NCBI GenBank assembly: GCA_021397845.1
Contig: CM038047.1
Span: forward strand, 42,015,210-42,079,209
Source: Areca catechu
Lineage: Eukaryota > Streptophyta > Magnoliopsida > Arecales > Arecaceae
DNA: 64,000 nt
Reading direction: 5' to 3'
This document shows positions 49,801 through 59,531 of this stretch, piece by piece (the stretch's first letter is position 1; each line of letters opens with the position of its first letter). The position numbers and the translations under genes were made by a program. The notes beneath the pieces were generated by a model. The model was not told the origin of the DNA. It saw nothing but the letters and a program-made list of their open reading frames with translations, and did not search any database.

Positions 49801-51608
49801 ACATGATGATTATTTTTTTATTTTTTTTTATTTTTTTATAAATTTTTTATACTATATTATAAAAATTATAATATATAATATAATAAATTATAATATATTC
49901 ATTATATTTTAGAATATAAAATAATAATTATAATATAATATATATTATAATATCTTTTAATTAATATTATTTTCGATTAATATTATTTTTAGTTAAATTA
50001 TTATTAATTTTAAATTAATATTATTTTTATATAGTTAATTAATATTATTTTTAATTAATATTATCTTAAAATAATATATAATTAATATTATCAAAAATAA
50101 TATATAAAATTTTAACTAATACTAATTTTTTATTTATTATTTATTTATTTAAAATTAAAATTTATTAATTTTATTTAAAAATAATAATAATATTTATAAA
50201 ATTATAAAAAAAATTGATTTTGAATTCGTTCGTTGGAAAGACGAATTCCAAATTGAATTCGTCTTTCCAACAGACGATTTCAACATCGCATCAACTTATT
50301 ACGTATCAAATCAAATTTTATTACATGTCAAATCAAATTTTAAAATAAAATAAAAAAATATTGGTTTATATGAATTTCGTCTTTTCAAAAGACGAAATCC
50401 AATTTCGTCTTTTGAAAAGCCGAACTTAGTGTCCCGTCACCGCCACGTCGGTACAAAACACCTATTTCAGTAAATATATCCCGAAACACCTATTTTAATA
50501 ATTTTTTATTTAAAAAACATTATTTTAAAAAAAACTCAAAGTTTGTATCTCCACAAAAAAAGTTAGAGATGCATATAATATTTAATTAAAAGGTAACCAA
50601 CCACTTAAGTGGCTTTATGGATAGATGGACACAGTGAAATGAAGGAGGGGGATGGTGCGGTCAGTAAGATTGCTAATAATGATATATAAAGTAAGCAAAA
50701 ACCTACCACACAATAGCCATGTTTGCAATCTTTATGGCTTATTTGGTGAATAATGCCATCAAACTCATAAACATTAATCAATGAACACAATCACTAATTT
50801 TAACATTCAACCAATAATTTAAGAACGAAAAAATTACAAGCAAATATACAAATTCAAAAAGGAAAAATTGATATGCACTATTTATATATGGTAAGTAGTA
50901 ATGAGTAATCAAACAACCATTTGAATGAGATGTTCATAGATAATCTACTGTACATATTCAAGAGATCTTGTATGTTAGTCACCTGATTTGAAGATGACAA
51001 AAAAAAAAATAAGGTAGTGAAAATTGCTATGAAAGCTTTACACGGTTAAGAACTAACAATATCCTGTATAAGTGAAAGGAAGATATGTTACTCCATCTAT
51101 TCTCAAGGAAATAGCACAAACTAATAATGTGCTTTCGGTTCTACTGAAGTGGTTGGTATCAAGATAGGATATGCTACCATGGTCAGACTAAAGAAGTGAC
51201 TATACTTTTGGGGCTTGAGATACCATAATCTTATGATAGTTATTTAGAACTATTGTATGTATGGAATCTGAAGCTCTTGATGTGGAAACCAAAATAAAAA
51301 ACAAAGAAATTGATGCATTAACATTAAGGTGAAACTATTAGATAGGCTCTCTTGTGCATGCTATGGTATATAAGTTTATGTATATGAAGGCTTTGAGAAA
51401 GAAAGAACAAATGCACAAGAAAGGAAGCTAGACCATAGGCATCCACTTCACTGATCACATGGTAGTACAAATAGTAGGTACCAGACTCAAGTTAAAGAGA
51501 ATAAACAAGCTAGGAGTTGCAAGGCATTTAATCCAAACTTTATTTATCAAAAAGAGGAGGGAAGAAAGAAGAAATGTGAGGGCGGATGGGAGAGGGAGGG
51601 GGAGAGCA

Positions 51609-51639
<31 letters not shown>

Positions 51640-54600
51640 TAACATCAATCGGTATGAAGATTTTAGTACTCACTAATGGAAGTCAAACTAGACATAGATT
51701 GCTACCCTAGTCATTATGATCTTTACTCGCAGACTGTTGAATTTGACAAAGGACCATCACAACAAACACATCAAAATTTTCTAATAAATCACAAATGTAT
51801 GTGCTAGCGAGAAAGACAATAGGAAAGGTGGAAAACATCAGGGTTCCATATCAAGAATTCATCATTCAATTTGTTGACATTTTAAGGACTTCTCTTCCAA
51901 AGCATTGGGCAGTGGTTGACCACATAGAGATGCACCAAACATAAGATAACCCAACTATCAAAAGTTACTCTAGTTGAACCTCCAGAAAATTAGCTAAAAG
52001 TGCTAGATCATGCTACATTACCACCCACTACAACATCAAGATGATATCCTTTTTGCTATGCCTCTTAGACTGTATTAATCTTGATAATAGATGGTGTTAA
52101 CACTGCACATATAGAATGTGATGCACATTAATGAGCCAAATAGTTTTAAGAGGCTGGGAAGTATCAAAATTCCAAATGAAAGAGCAGCCATCTAGAAGTA
52201 AACTCCAGAGATGTTGGGACCACGAAAAGTCAACAATTGAATAAGGCCAAAAGCTAATATGACAATAAATAATGTTTGCCAAATCAGCTCTATCTTCTAG
52301 TTGATTAATCATTATTCTCTATTATCATACTGGATAGAAAACTTTAAAATAAAGGTACATGAACATCAGACCTTCACAATCAATGTGTGAGTCATTTCTT
52401 ATAAAAGCTGAGATCTTTGCAGTATGAAGTGTCAAAACTCGAGTAGAGAATCCAAAAGCTTAGAGATCCCTGAAGCCTTCTAAATCTCATTTATAGATTT
52501 TGCCCCTGATCAGTGTAGTTGAATGGGGACAAAATTAAATTTGTTATTTCTTACATGTCTTCTACAAATGAATATTACAATATTTTATTAGCAAAATTGT
52601 TCTGCTAATTTAGAATATAGTTAGGATCATGGAATTGAAACAAAATATATATTAGTGGAAAGTGAGTGCAAACAGGGTTTCATCATGTTCTCTCCACCTA
52701 TAAATGCAATAGGAGCTAACTTTGTAGATCCACTAGGTGGGTCTTAAAAATAACTCACTAGGTTCATCATTGATCAGATCATCATTACGTGGATTTGTTT
52801 TGATAGCATCACGAAAGTATTATCCACTATCCGTGTCTCTCATCCATCAACAGATTAGAGCTTCCAATGCCTTGATTAATCTAAATCCCAGTGGAAAAGC
52901 AATAACTTGAATCAGGACTTTCAAATAGGGGTCATTAAATAGATCTGGTATAGTAACTGGATGGACTGATGAATGCAATTTTCATTTTCAAATGGGGTTC
53001 ATGTATAAAGATAAGCTGGCAAGGGAAGGTTGTGATATTGACTATTGCAATGCAGCTAATTAATTACAGCTGGTGCATGTGATCCATGCACGTAAAAATG
53101 GAAACTAAGAATAGAGCATACATACCGTGTTTGGTTGGGGTCATAAGAGAGAGGATGGATGGGATTGGAAGGATGGATGGCCTCTATCCATTCTCTATCT
53201 ACCATTTGGTTCAAAAGATTTTAAGGAGGATGGATAATAGAGATAGGTTCTCCATCCACCCAGGCCCACCATCGCATCTTCCCAAATTAGGAGGATGAGG
53301 AAAGATGGATGGAGCATGTGAAAAGTAAATTTTTGTAATGATAACATCACCCCTCATTAATTTGTTTAACAAAAATAGAACACTTCTTCATTTTTTATTT
53401 ATATTATTTATATATTTTTTATTTTATCAATATTATTGATCCTACACTATAAATTTTATTTTAATTATTTTAATTTTAGCACATAATTTTCATAATTATA
53501 AATAAATAATTAGAATTGTCTTCTATTTTTTAATTTATATCAACTATTTTTAATTAACTATTCGTATAAAATTAATTAACTACTTAAATTAAGTTATAAA
53601 TTAATTATTTATTTAGACAATTAATATATAAAAATAAAATAATTCACTAATAATTGATTTATAAAATCATTAATTTAGTTAAATTAAATTAAAATTAAAT
53701 ATTTATATAATTTTTTATATAATTATAAATTGTAAAGATTATAAGTTTCCTTATTTTTTAGTATAAATAAGTATTATAAATTGACAATGATAATACTTAT
53801 CAAAGGATAATTTAGTAAAAATATCATACAAATATAATTCATCCTCCCTTTCATTCCTCCTATATCAAACGGAGGAGAGAATCATTCACATCCATCCTTC
53901 TATCTTTCACTAAATACATGAAAGAATAGATCTATCCATCCTCTCCCTCATCCATCCTTCCTCTAATCCATCCTTCGTACCAAACAGAGAGATCAAACAC
54001 AATAGACCCTCTACTCTATTATACAAAGAGAACTTTAGGGTGACAAAAAATGTCACCGTTGCATGTGAGATAGATCAGAAGTTATTCATCCAGATTTCTC
54101 GTCATGCAGCCCATCAATTACAGGTGGTGCATGTGATTCATGCACATAAAAATGTAAGCTGAGAATAGAACATAAGGAAAAACGCAACGAGATCAAACAA
54201 AATAGACCAAGGTTTACCATACTAGACTGGCCCAGGCGATACCGTACCAAATTGGTACTGGTACGCGGTACAAGGGGTATGCCGACACTTGAAATACCGA
54301 GCCAGCCCCATACCCACACGGTAACAGTATTGATGTGGACATCGAGAAGCACAGATCCCGATGCAGATCTAGATCTGAATAAGTTATTTTAGGATTTCGG
54401 TTTAGAGTTTCGATTTATTTTATCGGAATCCCTTATTTAGTTTCCATTATTTAAAATTGTTTTAAAATTTATCTTATCGGTCGATTTAGGATTTATTCTA
54501 CTCCTTAGTTTGCTCCGAGTTTGTTTAGGATTAGTTTGAACTTGGATTAGTTTATTTGGAGTCTGTTTAGATCGGTTGTGGTTGGTTTTCAACTGATCAA

Positions 54601-57600
54601 AGACCTATTTAAGATATCTTTGATGATCGAATAAAAAATAGCGAAAAAATTTATTGAGAAAAGAGCTTGGATGTGTCCCGACTCCCTTCCCCCCTCCTCC
54701 TTCTCCCCTCCCCCTCCTTCTTCCCTCCCCTCTTCCTCCCCTCTTCCCGGTTCCCCTTCTCTTCTGGTTCTTCCTTTCCCCTTCTCTCTCTCTTCTTCTT
54801 TGACCTAGGGGTCTTCTCCCCCCCTTTATTTCTTCTTCTCGGGTTTCTTTCTCCTACATCTTCTTACTCTTTCTCTATACTTCCTCTTCCCTTCCCTGTC
54901 CTCCTTTCTTACCTGCACGGCAAACATCAAACCAACAACAAACATCCAAGGCCACTACCCGACCCCCTGTTTCGATACCAGATCTCAGATCCATCGTCAC
55001 CAACGCCTCCGGCCAACTTCCAATCCCACCGGACCACCAAAAGCCCAAAACTGCTACCACCGCCGCCAGAGCCAGTCGCCGGAACCCCTTGCGTGCCGGC
55101 CTACCGCCCGTCCGTGCCGCCACCTCCGCCCAGCACCATCGCCGGCGAAATCCCTCCACAATGCCTGGTCCGTCAACGCCCTGGGCTCCGCCTCCCTCCC
55201 GTGACCCCTCCAATGCACCATCGCCGTCATCCACCGTTCCCCTCCATAACCGTCGCCCCGTTGTCCGCCACCGTCTCTCTTCCGCCTGTGAAAAGGACCG
55301 TCCGACGTCGCCAGTCACCACGGTAACTTCATCCCTTTCGACCGGAGACGAATCTCACCGAAGAGCCCACCGGCAAAATCTCTTGCTTCTCTAACACTGC
55401 CATCAAAGCACCCACTGCCCGCTCCCTCCTCATTTTCGAGAAGACTCATCGACGCCGCCTCCCACCGGACCTTCCTCCGACGAACAATCCCCTCCGAGCC
55501 CACCGGCAATTGCCTTCTCCTTCCCTCACTATCACCGATAGAAGTCCACACCACGACCGAAGCTCCCGCCCCAAGCCCCACCTCCGCCATCGGTGCACCC
55601 TCTCCATCCCTCACCATCACCGGTGGAGAGCCCATCGGATCTGCCCCTCCAAAGCCAAACCCCTATTCCGCACGCCCGTCAAAGCGCAGAGCCCTTTGCA
55701 CAATCGTGAAAGCAAGGAAGGAAGCCGCACTCCTTTCAAAGCAGAGCCGCCCCTCCCTTTGTCGATTTTAGTTTAAATCCAGAGAAAAAAAAGGTAAAAT
55801 AGAAAAGAGAAAAAAATGTTAAAAAAAATTAAAAAAATAGAAAAAAATATGGAAAAAAAATAGGTGAGTTGACCCTAGCCTAGCAGTCATTTCCCAACGA
55901 CCAACGATCCAACCCTCCCTGAATAAATTCTGATCGGGCTGTCCCGCATCAAGTACAGGGCCCAATAGTGAAACAGCAAACCTTGCAACAAACCATCTAC
56001 TATATTATATAAAGAGAACTCCAAGGTGACCATCATCCAAATTTCTTGGTTGTTCAACAATGTCACTATTGCATGTGAGAACTCCACGTGTATGTGTGTA
56101 CATATATAATCTGTTGGTACATATATATGCTATATGTATGTGTACACATGTATGTATGATATGTATGTGTATTTGTGTGCGTATCAACAAATTGCATAAG
56201 CATGTATGTATGTATTCATGTGTGTGTGCGTCTCTATATAACATACAAAGTTGTTTGTGTCCTTTAATGCTTATTCAAAAATAGAGGAAAAACGGGAAGG
56301 AGAGCTATAGATGTTATCCAACAAACAAATTAATGGATACCCATGATTTGCCAGTTTATTTAATTTATTCACTAGGTATATTTAACGGTCACTTGAGATG
56401 TCTTGAGATACTTACAATAATCAGCTATGATGCATTTATATTTAAAATAAAATGATATTTCATTTAAAGTATTCATATAATTAATACAACTTAAAACAAA
56501 AATATAAGGACAGTTTGCTTGAAGTCTCCATAAAGCATTGATATCTTTATGGTAAAAACATAAGGACTGTGTCTAGTACTTAAAACTAAGAATTCCCTAC
56601 ATAAAAAAAAGGAAGGCTAAGGTCTAGGAAGGGACGAAGCACATAGCTGCGTGCAGAGAGTCTATTTTCCCATTTTGAACCCATGACCTCTAGGTCAATG
56701 GAGCAACTTTACCATTATGCCAAGGTGCCAAGGCTCACCATTAAGAGTTCCCTAAATGATGCTCAAACAAAAAAGTCAAGTGTTGGACACTTTCAAATGA
56801 TGTTAGCAAACACTACAAACTGGAGTGTCCAACCATGTCATGTCCAAATGTCCAAAAGTGTTGATGCACATACATAACTTCAAAATAAAGTGTCTAGTTA
56901 TCATAGCATAAAGTCAATATGTTCTTATAGAAATGAACAAAAACCTACTAAATGAAATAATATCAAAACTTGCACCAATAGCATATCTCTGGTGATGGCA
57001 TATACTAACATCATAACTAAATAAAAAAAAAAAATTATTACTTTAATTTTGTTATGTTCTAACAATAAATCAATACATGAGTTTTTAAATTACAAAATGC
57101 AGCATTCATGTGCATAATTACGAAACATGCAGAAGGAACAAGGTTTTAGGTACTAGACCATACTATCTACTACAGCAAATTGTACTGATAGTGGACCAAT
57201 AACTGGTATGCCCCCTATGCCAACTATCAGCTCCAAGGAATGTACCAACACTAGATATGGGTTGCGTATCAATACAAGTACCAAAACTAGCACTTAAACC
57301 TTGAGAAGAAAAGCTACCAAAATACTAAGCTATTATGCTTTGCAAGTCATGTTTTTCCCTCATATTCAGCAAAACTATTCCCCACCTATTCTACCAAAAT
57401 GTACACAATTTACAGCCATCCATGGTCACCATTCCTATAGGTGCATCCAATGCCAATAGTGCTAGCACAATAGAATAGCAACCCTCATAATTTAATTGAA
57501 ATAGGCTATTATTTTTTTATAACATTATTTATTGCTTTTAGCAGCTATCATTATGTGACAGCATTAACATATTTTTAAAACTAGAAATCAATTAATAGAC

Positions 57601-59531
57601 TTACAGGAATTATAGATCATTCAATAACTAAAACATTAAAAAATTAATTCAAACATTTTGAATAAGTTAAACGTATTTAATTCAAACTTAATAATTTTGA
57701 GAGAGATGTTTTGGAATTCGGCCAATTCAATATCACTGTAATCTAGGTATTGAATCATAAATGAACTAAACCTTTGACTTTTGAACCCTCTTTACTAATT
57801 TAAATAAAGGAAAAAAAAGGTAATTTGCAATTATAACTCACAATGGAAAATAGAGCTATTCTTGCAGTTGAAACTTTCATTTGGTATTAAACTTGCAGTC
57901 AATTCTGCCTTGTATTGAGCTTACTCAATTTTTTTCTTAAATTGATTAGTAATACTAATTTTGGGAAACAAATGAGTTTTTTCCTGATGATTTAAATGAA
58001 ACACATAACAGGTAGAATCCTAAGGTGATGCTTGCATGCACTCAATGAGGTGACGTACACTTCCATGCATAGGAAATAAAATCACAACATTTCTTTTATA
58101 CACAAAAGGAGTATCTATAAAAGAAGACTGACATAAGGCAAGGTTAGATATATGACCATCATGCTCCGGCCTACTTGATAAATTTTCATGTATCCCCTTT
58201 GAAGGAGTTTAGCATGATAAAAGTTCAGGTGTAGTATGATATGTATCATACTATACAATATTAATATGTTTTACATATGCAAAATGCTTGTTTCAAATGA
58301 ATTGAACATTCAGTTCTTACTCACATAAGCATACTTTCAAGTGAACATATAAATAAACATAGCTACATTGTAATAATACATTGAAAGATTATCAATAAAT
58401 ATAACCAAGGATTCAAGTCCGGCAAGGCATCCCGCAGGACACCAAGATGGGGTTCCATCCCATGTATTGGGATAGAACATCCCACCAGTGTCTCAATCGG
58501 GATGCCTTGGAACATCCCTTATCACGAGTGTCAGAATAGGTGGGACACCGGAGCCTCTTGTTCCATGAAAAAATCGGGACATTCCTGTTCCACGGGATTT
58601 AAAACCTTGAATATAGCAATTCCTAATTCCTGTCATTCACCAAAAGACTCCTAGTACCATTAATACAATTTATATTGAAGAGAAAAATAAGCTCCCACCA
58701 CAACCCCCCCCAAAAAAAAAAAAAACTTAATCCACTAGGCTAAGCAAAATTAGAGTGAACAAGGAACAAATAAGAAATCAAATCAAAGGTAGAATGATGG
58801 GGAACATATCAAGATGGTCTAACAGTGTCCAGCAATTTCATATATGATCATTTTTTTTACGGACAAGGTTCTATTGGGTGTAAAAAGAGGAGAAAAGGAC
58901 CGAAAAGGCTTGGACGGAAGGGTAAAGAGTATTCCAGGATACCCCATGTGCACAAGATCAATTACAAATCAGAGGCACGGCATCCCAAAATAAGGCATAG
59001 CTAGGATTGGATGCCACCGCAACCGAACTTCTTGCGCTGCTGTAGTCCCATAATGGATAATAAATGAAACAGAAAAAAAAATTGCCAATTCCTACTATAG
59101 CCAAAAACCAAAAAGGCTGCGGTGATCAAATAAAAATTGTGACACACCTAAGCAGTGGATACATTAAATTTTTGGCTTTGAAAGACTACTCGCAGAGGTA
59201 ATATTACCCTTTCATAAAACATATGCTAAAAACAAATGCATTTAATCAAAGTTTTAGCGCTCTAAAGTTCAAATTAGAAGAATGAAATGAATCAAAATGG
59301 CTGTTAGCTCACAGGAAAAACCGTAACAGTGCAAGAAAAAGAAGAATACAACAAAAAAGAAAACGGAGGAGGAAGTTTGAATAGCTGATGGATTACTGGA
59401 TACCAACCTACTGAGACACCGATATCGGTATCCGCAACCTGATTCTTCCTCAGCTTCCGCTCCAAATGAGCTGCGATCCATATAGTTCCAAGTGGCCCTT
59501 TCTTGGCCAAAATAAACTGAGAGTAGAACAT
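32364..59531 (-). CDS. SYN4: Sister chromatid cohesion 1 protein (RAD21/SCC1, SYN4 type)
   Basis: Alpha-kleisin of cohesin; it closes the SMC1-SMC3 ring in the nucleus and is cut by separase at anaphase. Fourteen exons (minus): 59531-59408, 43503-43245, 43073-42976, 42874-42825, 42119-42055, 41483-40498, 40405-39965, 39840-39696, 38745-38609, 38234-37273, 36964-36931, 34335-34224, 34122-33993, 32462-32364; 3642 nt, 1213 residues, all GT-AG, frame kept. The Rad21/Rec8 N-domain starts MFYSQFILAKKGPLGTIWIA and continues LRLSSHLLLGVVRIYSRKV. The middle is long and acidic, with DDDDLLASIL (about 664-674) and a KAPCT...DIWII block. The winged helix (about 1138-1213) contains KEASRMFFETL and VEQDNPFDCINI. 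Long middle and exon layout favour the Arabidopsis SYN4/RAD21.3 branch; the subfamily needs a tree. Intron 1 is 15.9 kb. Confidence 0.92.
32533..32567. repeat. (AG)n microsatellite in cohesin intron 13
   Basis: About 17 AG units, immediately upstream (plus side) of the last cohesin exon. On the transcribed strand it is a CT run about 70 bp before the 3' splice site, so it may add to the polypyrimidine context. Confidence 0.85.
33763..33872. repeat. Imperfect ~58-bp tandem duplication in intron 13
   Basis: Two successive copies share CTTTAATATAACTTTG or CTTAATATAACTTTG followed by GCATGTGTA. It is intronic and has no evident function. Confidence 0.5.
34539..35015. mobile_element. hAT-type MITE, 477 bp, in cohesin intron 11
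   Basis: Ends TAGGGTTGCAA and, inverted, TAGGGATGCAA, flanked by 8-bp copies GTCACAAA (34531-34538) and GTCACAAT (35016-35023) with one mismatch. An 8-bp duplication and a TAGGG-type terminus fit the hAT superfamily. The interior is rich in GAGCTCGAG-like palindromic words and has a (TA)n run at 34823-34850. It has no coding capacity. Confidence 0.75.
39222..39379 (+). mobile_element. Au-type SINE in cohesin intron 8
   Basis: Shows GGCCTTGGTGCAACAGTAAA (A-box region), CACAGGTTCAAA (B-box region), GGTAAGGCTGCATACA and a CTTGTGCACTAGGATGCCC end, the familiar order of the plant Au SINE family. It is flanked by TTATTAGAATAGGAT (39207-39221) and TTATTAGAATAAGAT (39380-39394), a 15-bp duplication with one mismatch. 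It lies opposite to the direction of the host gene. Confidence 0.85.
45790..46210. repeat. CT-rich diverged minisatellite in intron 1
   Basis: Three copies of a block with AGAGTGGCYRRAGGAGA and GGGGCTCAAAAGCCCTC are separated by long CTCTCTCCCTC runs (around 45800, 45945 and 46050). On the plus strand it is almost pure pyrimidine. The Ser/Pro/Leu-rich frames it opens are low-complexity artefacts. Confidence 0.65.
48440..48635. repeat. Small nested inverted repeats inside the palindrome arm
   Basis: TTTTCAAAAGACGGAATT pairs with AATTCGTCTTTTGAAAA-like sequence, and GTTGGAAAGACGAATTC (about 48584-48600) pairs with GAATTCGTCTTTCCAAC (about 48612-48628). The same two modules recur in the right arm (50220-50425). 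Each arm can therefore also fold locally. Confidence 0.7.
49080..49800. repeat. GC-rich 36-bp repeat core of the foldback element
   Basis: Built from roughly 36-bp units such as GTCCGGCCCCCGATGCGGGC then CCCAGTCTGGCCGCCG, diverging outwards, and mirrored across the axis near 49476. Because 36 is a multiple of three, long open frames appear on both strands with near-identical Pro/Arg-rich peptides. I treat those as repeat artefacts, not genes. Confidence 0.8.
51608..51636. repeat. (AG)n microsatellite in intron 1
   Basis: About 14 AG units within a purine-rich stretch, visible directly. Confidence 0.8.
53048..54075. repeat. Local duplication, copy A, with TIR insertion
   Basis: The start (53051-53118, TTACAGCTGGTGCATGTGAT) and the end (53988-54070, GATCAAACACAATAGACC then CATTGCATGTGAGA-like sequence) are both repeated further right at 54104-54207 and 55986-56085. 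Between them lies a candidate TIR element (53119-53985) absent from the other copy. Copy A keeps the empty site for the insertion found in copy B. Confidence 0.65.
53119..53985. mobile_element. Candidate ~870-bp TIR element with GGATGGAT ends
   Basis: The left end has GTGTTTGGTTGGGG and GAGGATGGATGGG. The reverse complement of the right end has CTGTTTGGTACGAAGGATGG and further GGATGGA words. The interior is AT-rich and non-coding. The duplicated copy of this locus (54172-54195) lacks it, which supports insertion. The exact edges and any TSD are unresolved. Confidence 0.45.
54208..55985. mobile_element. CAAGGTTT-type TIR element split by a solo LTR
   Basis: The left end CAAGGTTTACC and the right end CAAACCTTG are inverted, and the body between them is GTAC-rich (GGTACTGGTACGCGGTAC). 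The duplicated copy reads straight through (AATAGACC then CTCTACTC, 54001-54016), so it is an empty site. The element was later interrupted by the solo LTR at 54331-55951. Confidence 0.55.
54331..55951 (+). mobile_element. Solo LTR-like insertion, 1621 bp
   Basis: Starts TGATGTGGAC and ends GTCCCGCATCA (TG...CA, with inverted TGATGYGG tips), between AGTAT (54326-54330) and AGTAC (55952-55956), a 4-of-5 duplication. A TATA-like CTATTTAAGATA near 54606 and AATAAA near 54630 resemble LTR promoter and poly(A) signals. The rest is C-rich and opens long Pro/Ser-rich frames (54667-55326 and others) that look like low-complexity artefacts. There are no retroelement domains. It could also be a small non-autonomous element. 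Confidence 0.5.
56600..56741 (-). mobile_element. Au-type SINE in cohesin intron 1
   Basis: On the minus strand: CCTTGGCATAATGGTAAAGT, then GACCTAGAGGTCATGGGTTC, and a T-rich 3' tail, as in Au SINEs. It is flanked by TAAGAATTCCCTA (56587-56599) and TAAGAGTTCCCTA (56742-56754), a 13-bp duplication with one mismatch. It runs in the same direction as the host gene. The inner part differs from the copy at 39222. Confidence 0.8.
57139..57303. mobile_element. CAAGGTTT-type short TIR element, 165 bp
   Basis: Bounded by CAAGGTTTTAGGTAC and GCACTTAAACCTTG in inverted orientation, with a GTAC/GGTA-rich interior like the element at 54208. Non-coding. Confidence 0.5.
58406..58609. mobile_element. CAAGG...CCTTG short TIR element, about 204 bp
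   Basis: Left end CAAGGATTCAAGTCC; right end GGATTTAAAACCTTG. The interior is rich in GGGATG/CATCCC words. It shares only the termini with the elements at 54208 and 57139. Confidence 0.45.

Larger units (their letters stand above)
48318..50537. mobile_element. 2.2-kb foldback element, Mutator-like, 10-bp TSD
   Basis: An almost complete palindrome. The left arm from 48318 (GAGTTTTTTTTTAAAATAAT) equals the reverse complement of the right arm ending at 50537, and the arms run about 1.1 kb each to a centre near 49476. By eye the outer 330 bp match at about 95 percent, many differences being C/T or G/A. The flanks are identical 10-bp copies AAAGTTTGTA (48308-48317 and 50538-50547). Long TIRs with a 9-10-bp duplication fit Mutator-like elements. 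There is no transposase. The outer arms are AT-rich and the core (about 49080-49800) is very GC-rich. Confidence 0.85.
43504..59407 (-). other. Intron 1 of the cohesin gene (15.9 kb)
   Basis: The donor is the GT at 59407-59406 and the acceptor AG is at 43505-43504; joining GTA-G to AT-TCT keeps the conserved VSVDSILF reading. The intron makes up over half of the gene and is packed with repeats: CT-rich repeats (45.8-46.2 kb), a 2.2-kb palindrome (48.3-50.5 kb), a nested insertion complex (53.0-56.1 kb), an Au SINE (56.6 kb) and short TIR elements (57.1 and 58.4 kb). I found no gene of its own inside it. Confidence 0.85.

Noticed and set aside
54667..55776. Pro/Ser/Leu-rich ORFs up to 219 codons
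   Set aside because: C-rich low-complexity sequence inside an LTR-like insert, open on both strands, with no domain motifs.
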